A stretch of DNA of 58,178 nt. It comes from Robinsoniella sp. (GTDB lineage: Bacteria; Bacillota; Clostridia; Lachnospirales; Lachnospiraceae). The stretch spans positions 1 to 58,178 of the forward strand of contig JAMPFB010000009.1 in assembly GCA_023664735.1 (NCBI GenBank), written 5' to 3'. Below the pieces are notes generated by a model, which did not search any database, was not told the origin of the DNA, and saw only the letters and a program-made list of their open reading frames with translations. Of the stretch, positions 25,713 through 35,700 are shown piece by piece (within the stretch, counting starts at the first letter, position 1; each line of letters opens with the position of its first letter). Position numbers and translations under genes: made by a program.

Positions 25713-27059
25713 CTATGCTAACTCTCCATCCTTTTTTCGGTAAACATACTGCCATCTTCCCTGCTTGTATCGGAACAAAAAACATGCTGCCCGGAAAATC
25801 CAGTCGATTACCATGGCAATCCACACGCCCATAAGCCCCATATGGAAATATCCGCAGAACAGATAAGCGCTTCCAATCCGGAATACCCACATGGAGACTG
25901 CTGAAATGATAGTGGGATAAATCACATCTCCCGCCGCCCGCAGCATATTGGTTATGGAAAAAGAAGGCGCCCAGAAAAACATAGCCATAAGCGCATGGAA
26001 GCGAACTACCTGAGCGGTAAGGGCAGAGCTTTCCGCTGTTAAATGATACAGCTTTAAAATATATTCCACTCCAAAAATAATCCCAATGGACAATACCCAC
26101 ATTGCCCCGTAAATAATAAAAATCAGCTTTTTGGTATAATATTTTACCTGAGCCATCTCTCCGGCTCCTACGCAATAAGAGGCTATAGAAAGAATGGCAT
26201 AGTTAATAGCCATGCCGGGCAGTACATTGAACATAGCCACTGTTCCTGCTACCGCATTAGCGGCTATGGCATAAGTACCTAATGTGGAAACCAAACTGAG
26301 CACCAGTATTTTCCCAAGCTGGAACAGGCTGTTTTCCAAGCCGTTTGGAAGCCCTACATACAAAATCCGTTTGATGATATCAGGCTTCATCCTCCATGTT
26401 ACATGTCCGTTGAAATGGATTTCCCTTTTTTTCTGGAATAATAACAGCATTCCTGCTATGGCGGCTGCTATCCTTGAAAGGGTTGTGGAAATAGCAGCTC
26501 CCTTTACCCCCATTGGAATCACATAAATCAGCAGAAAATTTCCTCCAATATTAAGCGCATTCATCATAAGGGAAATTAGCATGGTTATCATTGCCTTATT
26601 CACTGACCGGAAAATTGCTGCCGTGGCATTGTACACAGACAGGGGCACGATAGAAAGCGCTGTTATAATCAGGTAGATTTTTGCATTTTGGTATACATCC
26701 GGTTCGATTTTTCCAAAAACATACTTGAGTATCAAATCATGCACGCCAAGAAAAGTCAGCATCACTGCCACGGAAGACAAAAACGAAAACAACACTAGCT
26801 GCCAAGCTGCGTCGCAGGCTCTTTCCGTGTTTTTCTGCCCTAGGAAATGACCTGCCACAACTGCTCCGCCTGTAGCCAGTGCTGTAAATATGTTAATGAT
26901 AAGTACATTTACCGTGTCCACCAGAGATACTCCGGAAACTGCTGCTTCTCCTACTCTGGAAATCATCATTACATCCACCATTCCTACCAGCATAATCAAA
27001 ACCTGCTCGATAATCAGTGGAATAATCAGTTTTACTAAGTCTTTATTTGTATAAAGCAT
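25713..27059 (-). CDS. MATE family efflux transporter
   Basis: The 448-residue integral membrane protein has about 12 hydrophobic segments in two homologous halves, opening LVKLIIPLIIEQVLIMLVGM and continuing VDVMMISRVGEAAVSGVSLV, the characteristic MatE start. MATE proteins export cationic drugs or metabolites using sodium or proton gradients. The length is normal and no disruption is seen. The ribosome binding site is weak (AAGGGATAAAA). The substrate cannot be inferred from context. Confidence 0.88.
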   Translation of the reverse strand: MLYTNKDLVKLIIPLIIEQVLIMLVGMVDVMMISRVGEAAVSGVSLVDTVNVLIINIFTALATGGAVVAGHFLGQKNTERACDAAWQLVLFSFLSSVAVMLTFLGVHDLILKYVFGKIEPDVYQNAKIYLIITALSIVPLSVYNATAAIFRSVNKAMITMLISLMMNALNIGGNFLLIYVIPMGVKGAAISTTLSRIAAAIAGMLLLFQKKREIHFNGHVTWRMKPDIIKRILYVGLPNGLENSLFQLGKILVLSLVSTLGTYAIAANAVAGTVAMFNVLPGMAINYAILSIASYCVGAGEMAQVKYYTKKLIFIIYGAMWVLSIGIIFGVEYILKLYHLTAESSALTAQVVRFHALMAMFFWAPSFSITNMLRAAGDVIYPTIISAVSMWVFRIGSAYLFCGYFHMGLMGVWIAMVIDWIFRAACFLFRYKQGRWQYVYRKKDGELA

Positions 27060-27105
27060 TTTTATCCCTTGTTCCTATTTTTATTTGCAGCCTAACATGA
27101 AAGCA

Positions 27106-27139
27106 GGAATTGTTATTTATTTGTAAAAATAACAATTCC
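27106..27139 (-). terminator. Hairpin terminator after spoIIID
   Basis: GGAATTGTTATTT and its perfect complement AAATAACAATTCC form a 13-bp stem with a short loop, between the end of spoIIID and the MATE gene. Confidence 0.6.
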
Positions 27140-27192
27140 GATTTTCCATCTGCATATTATTGTAGCCTTAATTTTCCCTCATGTAAATAGCT

Positions 27193-27450
27193 TTAGCACT
27201 CATGGCTATGTAAGTATTTTTCTCTTGTTGCAAGTCCGCCTCTGATATGTCTTTCAGATTTATTCACATCCAGCACCTTTCTGGCGCTCTTGGCAAGAGT
27301 GGGATTGATGGTCATAAGTCTTTCAGTCACATCTTTATGTACGGTGCTTTTGCTGATGCCAAATTCTTTTGCCGTCTGCCTTACGGTGGCATTTTGTTCA
27401 ATGATATAATTGGCAATGTTGATTGCTCTTTCTTCAATATATTCTTTCAA
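27193..27450 (-). CDS. spoIIID: Stage III sporulation transcriptional regulator SpoIIID
   Basis: The 85-residue protein (LKEYIEERAINIANYIIEQN, ATVRQTAKEFGISKSTVHKD, ending GGLATREKYLHSHEC) is a close match to SpoIIID, the mother-cell DNA-binding protein that acts on the sigma-E and sigma-K regulons during endospore formation. The helix-turn-helix is at about 24-43. It starts at TTG with GAGGGG upstream, normal length for the family. A longer frame into the upstream repeat is spurious. Its presence shows the organism is, or derives from, a spore former. A MITE has inserted 90 bp upstream and could affect its promoter. Confidence 0.95.
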   Translation of the reverse strand: MKEYIEERAINIANYIIEQNATVRQTAKEFGISKSTVHKDVTERLMTINPTLAKSARKVLDVNKSERHIRGGLATREKYLHSHEC

Positions 27451-27539
27451 GAAAAAATCCCCTCGAACACATTTTTTACAATGTATGAAAAAGGGGATAA
27501 GAATATGAATATAGATTTTTTTCATATCCTGAAATCCCA

Positions 27540-27735
27540 GTAACAGTTCAGCCCACAGACACAGGGCGGGGTTCCCACAGAGCATGTTTTCTACGTCGCC
27601 ACGCTTTCGCTCTATAAAAACGCAACAGTGCTAAGCTCGAAAATACCTCGCTAAGCGCTGGCGTTTTTATAAGGGCTCCTTTAGAAAACATGCTCTGTGG
27701 GAACCCTACCCTGTGTCTGTGGGCTGAACTGTTAC
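27540..27735. repeat. MITE copy C
   Basis: This 196-bp element starts GTAACAGTTCAGCCC and ends GGGCTGAACTGTTAC, in the same orientation as copy B. Arms pair over about 45 bp with a two-base mismatch (GGGCGGGG against GGGTAGGG). The middle of the arms differs from copy B yet stays complementary. The flanks (AAATCCCA and TGAATTTT) do not form a target duplication. It lies between spoIIID and recQ. Confidence 0.9.
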
Positions 27736-27748
27736 TGAATTTTTTCTG

Positions 27749-30013
27749 TTATACTAAAACCTCTTCCTTAATCATCTCTACAATTCTTCTCTGTGCTCCT
27801 TCATTACAAAAAAGCACCTCGTATTCGTTTCCTTTTTCGCTGATTCTGACTTTGGGGAAAATTCCTATTTCTTTTCCTTTTTCCAATATGACCTTCCGCC
27901 AGATACCATCTATGTATCTTTCTTCCAGATAGCCACGGCTAATCAACATTCTGCTGATAGCGGCGCCGGAGGTTTTTTTCATGACTCTTTCATCACGCAG
28001 CTCATTAAGCTGGTTGGACAATTCCGTTATGGTACATTCCGGTAAATAAACAACCCGTTCTTCTATTTCCGGTGTCAGCCGAAAACCTTCCTTCTTTTTG
28101 TTTCTTTTTTCTGGCTTGTCAAAGAAGCTAAGGGAATCATTATTTCCGGTTTCCTCATGAACCGGCTCAAAATAAAGCTGTTCCTTTTCTCCACCCATAA
28201 ATTCCCGGATTGCCTGAATGAACTGCTGCCCGTATTTGTTATATTTATTTTCTCCAATTCCACTTACATTCAGCATCTCTTCTTTTGTAAAGGGAAGCTT
28301 TATGCACATGTCAATCAGTGTCTTATCTGAACTGATAATATATGGCGGCAGCGCCTCTTCCCTTGCCAAACCCGCACGCACCTCACGAAGCCTTTCAAAC
28401 AAATCCATTCCCTTGGAGGTGAGCACATCCGAAGTTCTTTTCTTTTGGGAAGTCCTTTTGTTTTCCTGCTCCTCAGAAATCTTCATCTGAATCCTGCAGC
28501 TTCCCTTTAATACTTCATCTGCCTTTCGACTGCACTTTAACAGTGCATACTTATCCTCTGTTGCCTGCAAAATGCCCTTCATCAGCATTTCATTGATTAC
28601 CTGCTTTAAACGGCTTTCAGAAACCTGCTTTAAAGCGCCATAATTTTGCAGCTCGTCCAGTCGGTAGGAAAGCAGCTTTGCCTTCTTTTCTCCCCGCAGC
28701 ATCCCCACAATTACGTTAATGCCGAATCTCTGTCTTGTTTCCAGTATGGCTTTGATTATCTGAATGCACATATCAGTTACATCAATTTCTTCATACTCGG
28801 TTAGGCAGTTGGAACAATTTCCGCAGCCGGAATACACATTTTCCCCAAAATAGCGCAGTATATGGCTTCGCAGGCATTCCTTTGTGGTACAGTAATAAGT
28901 CATATCCCTTAGTCTTTGCACATCCCGCTCTTTAATCGCCCTGATTTCATCCTCATCCATGTCCCTGCGCACTTCCTTGTTATCCAGCAGAAACTGGTTT
29001 ATCATAACGTCTTGGGGAGAATACAGCAGTACACAGTCCGCCTTTTCTCCATCCCGTCCGGCTCTTCCTGCTTCCTGATAATAGTTTTCCATGCTCTGGG
29101 GCATATTGTAATGGACTACGTACCGCACATTGGATTTGTCAATTCCCATCCCGAAAGCATTGGTGGCTACTACTACCGGTTTATCGTCATAGATAAAAGC
29201 ATCCTGATTGTCCTTTCTTTCCTCATTGGTAAGCCCTGCATGGTATTTTGTAACCATAATACCCTCATTAAGCAAAAGCTCATAAACACTTTCTACATTT
29301 TTTCTGGTGGCACAATAGACTATGCCGCTTTCTCCCCGATGCTCCTTTATATAGGAAACCAGTTCCTCATCCTTTTTCTTTGGAGTCTTTACTTCAAAAT
29401 ATAAATTCTTCCTGTCAAATCCTGTAACCAATACATTAGGGTCTGCTAACCCCAGTACGCATATAATGTCTTCCTTTACATTTGTGGTAGCCGTCGCAGT
29501 AAAAGCGCTTACAATAGGTCTTTTTGAAAGTCTGGAAACCAGCTTCACAATATTCATATAGCTGGGTCTGAAATCCTGCCCCCACTGCGAAATACAATGG
29601 GCTTCATCCACTGTAATCATGGAAATAGGCGCATTCAGGGCAAATTCCAGAAATGAATAAGTCTCCAGCCGTTCCGGCGCCACGTAAATAATTTTATACT
29701 GTCCCCTTACCGCATTGGAAAGCGCCATGGATATTTGATTTTCAGTTAGCGAACTGTTAATATATGCCGCATGGATTCCTGCCTGATTTAAGCTGCGAAC
29801 CTGATCCTTCATAAGAGAAATCAGCGGCGAAATTACCAGTGTAATCCCCGGAAGCAGCAATGCGGGAACCTGATAGCAAATAGACTTTCCCGCCCCGGTA
29901 GGCATGATTCCCAGCACATCCTGTCCCTTTAAAATGCTGTCTATCAGGCTTTCCTGCCCTTCACGAAAGTTGTCATATCCAAAATATTTCTTTAGTGCTT
30001 CAAATTTATTCAT
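27749..30013 (-). CDS. recQ: ATP-dependent DNA helicase RecQ
   Basis: The 754-residue 3'-5' helicase acts in recombination and fork repair. It has MPTGAGKS (Walker A, 38-45), VDEAHCISQWGQDFRPSY (DEAH 136-139 and aromatic loop), motif VI QEAGRAGRDG, a zinc-binding RQC region (CxxxxCxxHxxxYFG..C..C..C pattern around 370-400) and an HRDC domain at about 520-590. A C-terminal winged-helix-like extension ends the protein. The start follows AAAGGA; a 12-residue extension lacks a site. The stop lies 14 bp from MITE copy C. Confidence 0.95.
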   Translation of the reverse strand: MNKFEALKKYFGYDNFREGQESLIDSILKGQDVLGIMPTGAGKSICYQVPALLLPGITLVISPLISLMKDQVRSLNQAGIHAAYINSSLTENQISMALSNAVRGQYKIIYVAPERLETYSFLEFALNAPISMITVDEAHCISQWGQDFRPSYMNIVKLVSRLSKRPIVSAFTATATTNVKEDIICVLGLADPNVLVTGFDRKNLYFEVKTPKKKDEELVSYIKEHRGESGIVYCATRKNVESVYELLLNEGIMVTKYHAGLTNEERKDNQDAFIYDDKPVVVATNAFGMGIDKSNVRYVVHYNMPQSMENYYQEAGRAGRDGEKADCVLLYSPQDVMINQFLLDNKEVRRDMDEDEIRAIKERDVQRLRDMTYYCTTKECLRSHILRYFGENVYSGCGNCSNCLTEYEEIDVTDMCIQIIKAILETRQRFGINVIVGMLRGEKKAKLLSYRLDELQNYGALKQVSESRLKQVINEMLMKGILQATEDKYALLKCSRKADEVLKGSCRIQMKISEEQENKRTSQKKRTSDVLTSKGMDLFERLREVRAGLAREEALPPYIISSDKTLIDMCIKLPFTKEEMLNVSGIGENKYNKYGQQFIQAIREFMGGEKEQLYFEPVHEETGNNDSLSFFDKPEKRNKKKEGFRLTPEIEERVVYLPECTITELSNQLNELRDERVMKKTSGAAISRMLISRGYLEERYIDGIWRKVILEKGKEIGIFPKVRISEKGNEYEVLFCNEGAQRRIVEMIKEEVLV

Positions 30014-30072
30014 AGTGTTACGAATTCCTTTCAGAATAAAATAAATCATTTTTCACAATTAAAACGTTATCG

Positions 30073-30489
30073 CTACGTGGTATATACGATATTCCCCGTA
30101 TAATATATGGACATTTCAATTTCTCTTAAATCTTCAACATTTGGAAGCGATAAATATCCCGAATAGCTCACTTGATTATATCCATACATTTCATCCACCA
30201 CTTCAAAGCTATAATTACTATATTCACTAAAAAACTCTGCAAGAGTCATTTTCTTTCCCTGAAAATCTCCATATTGCCCATTTTTGCTCAGCAAATAAAT
30301 ACAACAGAAATCTAAATCTGCTCCTTCGATTATTATATTGCCTTTCACTTGTTTGTAGGGTTCTTTCAGTTCAACGAAACCATTCTGAAAATATAATTTT
30401 ATATTTTCGTCAGCTATTTCTATTTTACATATTATCATATCGTGCAGGCTAAATGGAATCGTAGATTTGTAATCATAAATTGTCTTCAT
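30073..30489 (-). CDS. Unknown 138-residue cytosolic protein
   Basis: The protein starts MKTIYDYKSTIPFSLHDMII after AGAGGAAAA. It is predicted beta-rich (CKIEIADENIKLYFQNGFVE, KGNIIIEGADLDFCCIYLLS), with a C-terminal SYSGYLSLPNVEDLREIEMS, resembling small immunity-like or DUF proteins of Lachnospiraceae. There is no signal peptide and no catalytic motif. It lies just upstream of recQ on the same strand, with about 60 bp between, and may be co-transcribed. Confidence 0.5.
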   Translation of the reverse strand: MKTIYDYKSTIPFSLHDMIICKIEIADENIKLYFQNGFVELKEPYKQVKGNIIIEGADLDFCCIYLLSKNGQYGDFQGKKMTLAEFFSEYSNYSFEVVDEMYGYNQVSYSGYLSLPNVEDLREIEMSIYYTGNIVYTT

Positions 30490-30577
30490 GTAAATTTTTC
30501 CTCTAACTTTCTGTCCATACAATTAGTATCTTATCACGATTTTATTTGTTTTCCTATTGCTTTTTTCGATATTTTTT

Positions 30578-30687
30578 TAATTGCAGTAACAGTTTTACCC
30601 ATAGGCGCAAAGCAGGCTTTATGCAGAGCATGTTTTCTAAAGGAGCCCTTATAAAAACGTCAGTGCTTAGCACTGTTACTAATTGCA
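30578..30687. repeat. MITE copy D, internally deleted, with 8-bp target duplication
   Basis: The element is 30586-30679 (94 bp), GTAACAG at the left and CTGTTAC at the right, flanked by the perfect direct repeat TAATTGCA (30578-30585 and 30680-30687). It keeps one long arm and part of the core; the rest was lost, apparently between copies of GCTTAGC and ACTGTT. The variable arm segment (GCAAAGCAGGCTTTATGCAG) is shared with copy E. Confidence 0.9.
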
Positions 30688-30753
30688 ATCTTATTTACAC
30701 TTTGTTAATATACATAAAATAGAGATTCCATATATAGGAAGGATTTTGGATTT

Positions 30754-31818
30754 ATGACGAAAAAAGAACTGGCAATCTTACAAATGGGCGAAAATCTGGA
30801 TGTTCTTATGAATTTAGACCCGAGAGGATATGGTGTATGCCGCATTCTTTATGAAGGAAGCAGAGCCTACACCGGAGGACCGCTTACGATAAATGCCGCT
30901 GATAAGCTTATTTCTGCAGTAGGGAAAGGCGATTTTGTCTATATTATTACAGGCTTTATTCTAATGCCCCATAAGGCTCCGGAAATGGATGGCATGGTAA
31001 GCTCCATGCTGCTAGCTCGCTCTCTGGTGCAGGCTTTTGATGCAAAACCAGTAATTATTTGCCCTGCTGATTGTAATCCTGCTGTAGAAAAATGTGCCCA
31101 TGTAGTAGGGCTTCACCTTTATGAAAATCTGACGGATGTGGAAAGGCTGCCCTTTTCCATGGGAATCATTCCTTTTACAAAGGATATGTCATTTGCTGAA
31201 AAGCAGGCTGAGCAGATTATAAGTCAAAATAAGCTTCCAGCGGCAGTTATTTCTATAGAAGCTCCCGGCGCTAATCATATGGGGGAGTATCACAATGCCA
31301 CCGGCAACAATCTAACCAGACTGGAAGCAAAAACCGATATTCTTTTTTGCAGGCTGAAAGAAAAGGGGGTTTTAAATATAGCGATAGGCGACTTAGGAAA
31401 TGAAATCGGCATGGGCGCCATTGCAGACCATATTAAAAGATATATTCCTTATGCTGATGATAAGCAATGCAGGTGTACTTGTCAAGGGGGTATTTTAGCT
31501 GCTTCGAAGGCGGATCATATTATTACTGCCACTGTATCGGATTGGGGCTGTTATGGTTTAATGGCGGCTTTGGCATATTTGAAAAAGGATTTAAGCATTT
31601 TCCATAATGGTAGGATGGAAGCAAAAGTTATGGAAGCCGCTGCCGGAAGCGGGCTGGTGGATATGGATGGTTCACTTGTACCGGGAATTGATGGGTTTTC
31701 TGTCAGGATGAATGTGGATGTGGTAAGGCTTATGAGGGATTGTGTCAGGTTTGGGATTGAGAGTGAAGGGCGGTATGGGGAATGGTTTGATGAGGTTTTG
31801 GGGAAAGGGTTTTATTAA
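30754..31818 (+). CDS. DUF4392 / D-glutamate cyclase-like protein
   Basis: The 354-residue protein matches the DUF4392 family, the bacterial relatives of the C-terminal domain of D-glutamate cyclase. It opens LDPRGYGVCRILYEGSRAYT and has GDFVYIITGFILMPHKAPEM, then ISIEAPGANHMGEYHNATGN and IAIGDLGNEIGMGAI, the glycine-rich and acidic patches conserved in the family. In animals the enzyme converts D-glutamate to 5-oxo-D-proline; the bacterial substrate is not certain. The gene overlaps the next, convergent, gene by four bases. Ribosome binding site AGGAAGG is upstream. Confidence 0.65.
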   Translation: MTKKELAILQMGENLDVLMNLDPRGYGVCRILYEGSRAYTGGPLTINAADKLISAVGKGDFVYIITGFILMPHKAPEMDGMVSSMLLARSLVQAFDAKPVIICPADCNPAVEKCAHVVGLHLYENLTDVERLPFSMGIIPFTKDMSFAEKQAEQIISQNKLPAAVISIEAPGANHMGEYHNATGNNLTRLEAKTDILFCRLKEKGVLNIAIGDLGNEIGMGAIADHIKRYIPYADDKQCRCTCQGGILAASKADHIITATVSDWGCYGLMAALAYLKKDLSIFHNGRMEAKVMEAAAGSGLVDMDGSLVPGIDGFSVRMNVDVVRLMRDCVRFGIESEGRYGEWFDEVLGKGFY

Positions 31819-32042
31819 GACACACTCTCCCTTTCCCCAGCATATTTCTTAACCGCCGCCTTTCTCCATGCATCTTTTTCCTGCTCTATTAAAGATGCAT
31901 CTGCATATTTATGGAGTCCGCCTTCGGCAGATTCCCCCCAATCGTCTTCACTTTCTATTGGTATAATAATAACTTTTTGATTTATTTGCAGCGGCTTGTT
32001 TACCTGTACAGCCGTTCCATCATAATATCCCATGATTGACAT
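31815..32042 (-). CDS. Antitoxin-like small protein
   Basis: The 75-residue protein (MSIMGYYDGTAVQVNKPLQI, NQKVIIIPIESEDDWGESAE, DASLIEQEKDAWRKAAVKKY) has an N-terminal beta-rich DNA-binding-like part and a helical acidic tail, the layout of AbrB/VapB-type antitoxins. No toxin gene follows; the neighbour downstream is the convergent DUF4392 gene, with a 4-bp overlap. It may be an orphan antitoxin. GGTGGG lies upstream of the ATG. Confidence 0.5.
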   Translation of the reverse strand: MSIMGYYDGTAVQVNKPLQINQKVIIIPIESEDDWGESAEGGLHKYADASLIEQEKDAWRKAAVKKYAGERESVS

Positions 32043-32047
32043 TTATC

Positions 32048-32179
32048 TTACCCACCTTTCTGATTTCTTGAATCATTATATTCCTTTCTGATTTCAGTAT
32101 ATCCAATACAAGATACTTTGTACAGCGGAAAATCTTCATTTAAGCTTTTATCTCCGGTGCTTCTGCTCAAAACAACCAT
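32048..32179 (-). CDS. Possible 43-residue frame upstream of the antitoxin-like gene
   Basis: The frame MVVLSRSTGDKSLNEDFPLY ... RNQKGG ends at the ribosome binding site of the antitoxin-like gene. It lacks a clear site of its own and a recognised family, so it may be a gene remnant. Confidence 0.2.
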   Translation of the reverse strand: MVVLSRSTGDKSLNEDFPLYKVSCIGYTEIRKEYNDSRNQKGG

Positions 32180-32240
32180 TCAAACAGCTTTCTTTCTAAA
32201 CATCAACTCAAAAATATAATAATCGTTCACAAGTATATAA

Positions 32241-32504
32241 TCAATTCCATTTTTTGTTATTCTTTCCGTTATTTCTCCTATTTTCTGTGACAGAAGGCTC
32301 GTCACTGGCTAACTCAATCACATCCCGTATGCCGCAGTCCAGTGTCTCACAGATGTGGACTAATGTATCCATGCTGATGTTTTTCCCTTCCTTGCCCATG
32401 TTGGCAATCATGTTTGTAGTCAGCCCAGCATCAAGCCTTAAATCCTCTTTCCTCATATCACGCTCCACCAGTGTATGCCAAAGCGGTTTGTAGCTGATGT
32501 GCAT
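32241..32504 (-). CDS. Cro/C1-type regulator (HTH_26)
   Basis: The 87-residue protein (MHISYKPLWHTLVERDMRKE, DLRLDAGLTTNMIANMGKEG, VHICETLDCGIRDVIELA) is a small XRE-like helix-turn-helix protein with an Asn/Lys-rich tail. It is similar in plan to the regulator at 17938-18146. AAAGG precedes the ATG. It lies 220 bp from the leader-distal end of the CRISPR array; there is no sign that it regulates the array. Confidence 0.75.
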   Translation of the reverse strand: MHISYKPLWHTLVERDMRKEDLRLDAGLTTNMIANMGKEGKNISMDTLVHICETLDCGIRDVIELASDEPSVTENRRNNGKNNKKWN

Positions 32505-32722
32505 ATCTTTTTCTCTGCCTTTCTCCCCTGCTGGAAATATTTTTTCTTAAAACAAGTCTTTAAGGTCAGCTTTTATTATAACACTTTTCTTGTTATTTCT
32601 TGTTATTTCAAAAATATATCTTGACTTATCCGTTTCATTCTGGACTGTGCTTTTCCTTTCTGCTTTTTTACATTTAATTTACCGTTACATGGGTATGCCC
32701 ATGCCTTTTCCAGTTATGCAAA
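32505..32722. other. Gap before the leader-distal end of the array
   Basis: This is T-rich sequence upstream of the HTH gene. It should hold that gene's promoter and the end of the array transcript. I see no further repeat copy beyond 32723 and no strong hairpin. Confidence 0.4.
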
Positions 32723-35700
32723 ATTTCAATCTACACTTCCGCCTAGGGAGTGACCCATATCCCGGATATTCCAACCTTTCGTATTTTCTATTTCAATCCA
32801 CACTCCCGCCTAGGGAGTGACTTCCTTGCAGTCCTAGTTACTGCCGTTAGCGGTTATTTCAATCCACACTCCCGCCTAGGGAGTGACATGACCGCAATGA
32901 TGGGCTGATTCACCCAATCGAATTTCAATCCACACTCCCGCCTAGGGAGTGACGGGTAGCAATCAGCGTTCCCCTCGGAATCTCGCTCATTTCAATCCAC
33001 ACTCCCGCCTAGGGAGTGACCCTTCTGAAAATTGGCGAATTGCAAGACGACATTATTTCAATCCACACTCCCGCCTAGGGAGTGACGACGCTCACATTAA
33101 ATATAAAACTATCATATTTTTATTTCAATCCACACTCCCGCCTAGGGAGTGACGTAGTTATTTACTTCCCTTCTTGGGTTATAGATAATTTCAATCCACA
33201 CTCCCGCCTAGGGAGTGACGAAGCTGTTGACAACCCTACATGGTACCCGCAAACAATTTCAATCCACACTCCCGCCTAGGGAGTGACCAAGAAAAATTTA
33301 TAAAAAGTTACTGATTAACGGCATTTCAATCCACACTCCCGCCTAGGGAGTGACCTAAGGTTATCATTAACTACATCAACATAATAATATTTCAATCCAC
33401 ACTCCCGCCTAGGGAGTGACAAACAACATTAAAAAGTTGGAGTACAAAAATAAATATTTCAATCCACACTCCCGCCTAGGGAGTGACAGATTTACGTTTA
33501 GTAAACTAGTTCCTAATACTGATTTCAATCCACACTCCCGCCTAGGGAGTGACTTCATTTGCTAACTGATTATAAGGCGCAATTTGGATTTCAATCCACA
33601 CTCCCGCCTAGGGAGTGACCGCTCAATATCCAAAAGTATTTAACATTATTTTTATTTCAATCCACACTCCCGCCTAGGGAGTGACAAATAGTTACATTAA
33701 CCAAAGACAATGCTGAACTATTTCAATCCACACTCCCGCCTAGGGAGTGACAAAATGTTTATGGAAGCTGAAGTATACCATTCAATTTCAATCCACACTC
33801 CCGCCTAGGGAGTGACTCCTTCCTTTTTTTTTTTTTAGTCGACTAAAAAATTTCAATCCACACTCCCGCCTAGGGAGTGACTTTAACGCTTTAACGCTTT
33901 ACCCTACAAAAGTGGATTTCAATCCACACTCCCGCCTAGGGAGTGACGTTCGTCGATAGCCTGTATAATGATAAACGAACACATTTCAATCCACACTCCC
34001 GCCTAGGGAGTGACTCATACTACCTCTTTTCTTTCACACTTAGCAGTATTTCAATCCACACTCCCGCCTAGGGAGTGACTCATACTACCTCTTTTCTTTC
34101 ACACTTAGCAGTATTTCAATCCACACTCCCGCCTAGGGAGTGACACGGTTTCCCCTGCTTATCCACTGCACCGCCGGGAATTTCAATCCACACTCCCGCC
34201 TAGGGAGTGACCTGATTGAAGATATTATGAATGACAGTGATTTTACAATTTCAATCCACACTCCCGCCTAGGGAGTGACCGCTGATTCAGGATGTCAACT
34301 ACAACATGGCAAAATTTCAATCCACACTCCCGCCTAGGGAGTGACGCACCAGTAGCCTTGTATGTCTTGTTAGTTATTCGATTTCAATCCACACTCCCGC
34401 CTAGGGAGTGACTTAGATTTACGTTTAGTAAACTAGTTCCTAACACTGATTTCAATCCACACTCCCGCCTAGGGAGTGACATTGAGTAAATAAAAAAAAA
34501 CAAATATTAGTACTTATTTCAATCCACACTCCCGCCTAGGGAGTGACGTATTCCACCGTTTAATATAGGATTGGAATATATATTTCAATCCACACTCCCG
34601 CCTAGGGAGTGACTAAGGAGAGATTTCTCAAGGCTGAAAGGAGCACGATTTCAATCCACACTCCCGCCTAGGGAGTGACATTTACGTAATGTAGTTTCAG
34701 CTTGGATTGAAATATTTCAATCCACACTCCCGCCTAGGGAGTGACTGGTATTTACTATTCTTTTTAGTCGACTAAAAAAGATTTCAATCCACACTCCCGC
34801 CTAGGGAGTGACGTTTCATACTACCTCTTTCTTTCACACTCAGCAGTATTTCAATCCACACTCCCGCCTAGGGAGTGACCATATACGTTCCTTCCTTTTT
34901 TTAGTCGACTAAAAAATTTCAATCCACACTCCCGCCTAGGGAGTGACGGACTATTGGAATCGCTGACCCTGTCATAAATCAATTTCAATCCACACTCCCG
35001 CCTAGGGAGTGACGGGAGTAGGAATAATCCTTGAACCTGTCATCTAGATTTCAATCCACACTCCCGCCTAGGGAGTGACTGGTAGCATACATCCAAATCA
35101 CGGAATTTTTTCTTATTTCAATCCACACTCCCGCCTAGGGAGTGACTAAAGTACTTTTGAAAGTACTTTTTTAGGATTAGCATTTCAATCCACACTCCCG
35201 CCTAGGGAGTGACCCTTTATTCCCGGAAGGTGCAGGACTGCATAAAATATTTCAATCCACACTCCCGCCTAGGGAGTGACAATCTAAAATCAATTATGGA
35301 ATTTTGGTTAGTCCTATTTCAATCCACACTCCCGCCTAGGGAGTGACTGGAGTGCCCCGGCACATGTCGAAATGTGCACCGGATTTCAATCCACACTCCC
35401 GCCTAGGGAGTGACGTCGATAATTTCAGCCCCATCCGGCACGGAATCCGATTTCAATCCACACTCCCGCCTAGGGAGTGACTGTTGTTGGATTTGGTAAC
35501 GCTATGCGCATAGCAGATTTCAATCCACACTCCCGCCTAGGGAGTGACCTCCTTAAAATGTTTATGAATAATAACTAACTATATTTCAATCCACACTCCC
35601 GCCTAGGGAGTGACGTTCTTAAAATATAGCTGTTCTATCGGCTTGACGGATTTCAATCCACACTCCCGCCTAGGGAGTGACACAGGCAGCCGTTTCCAAA

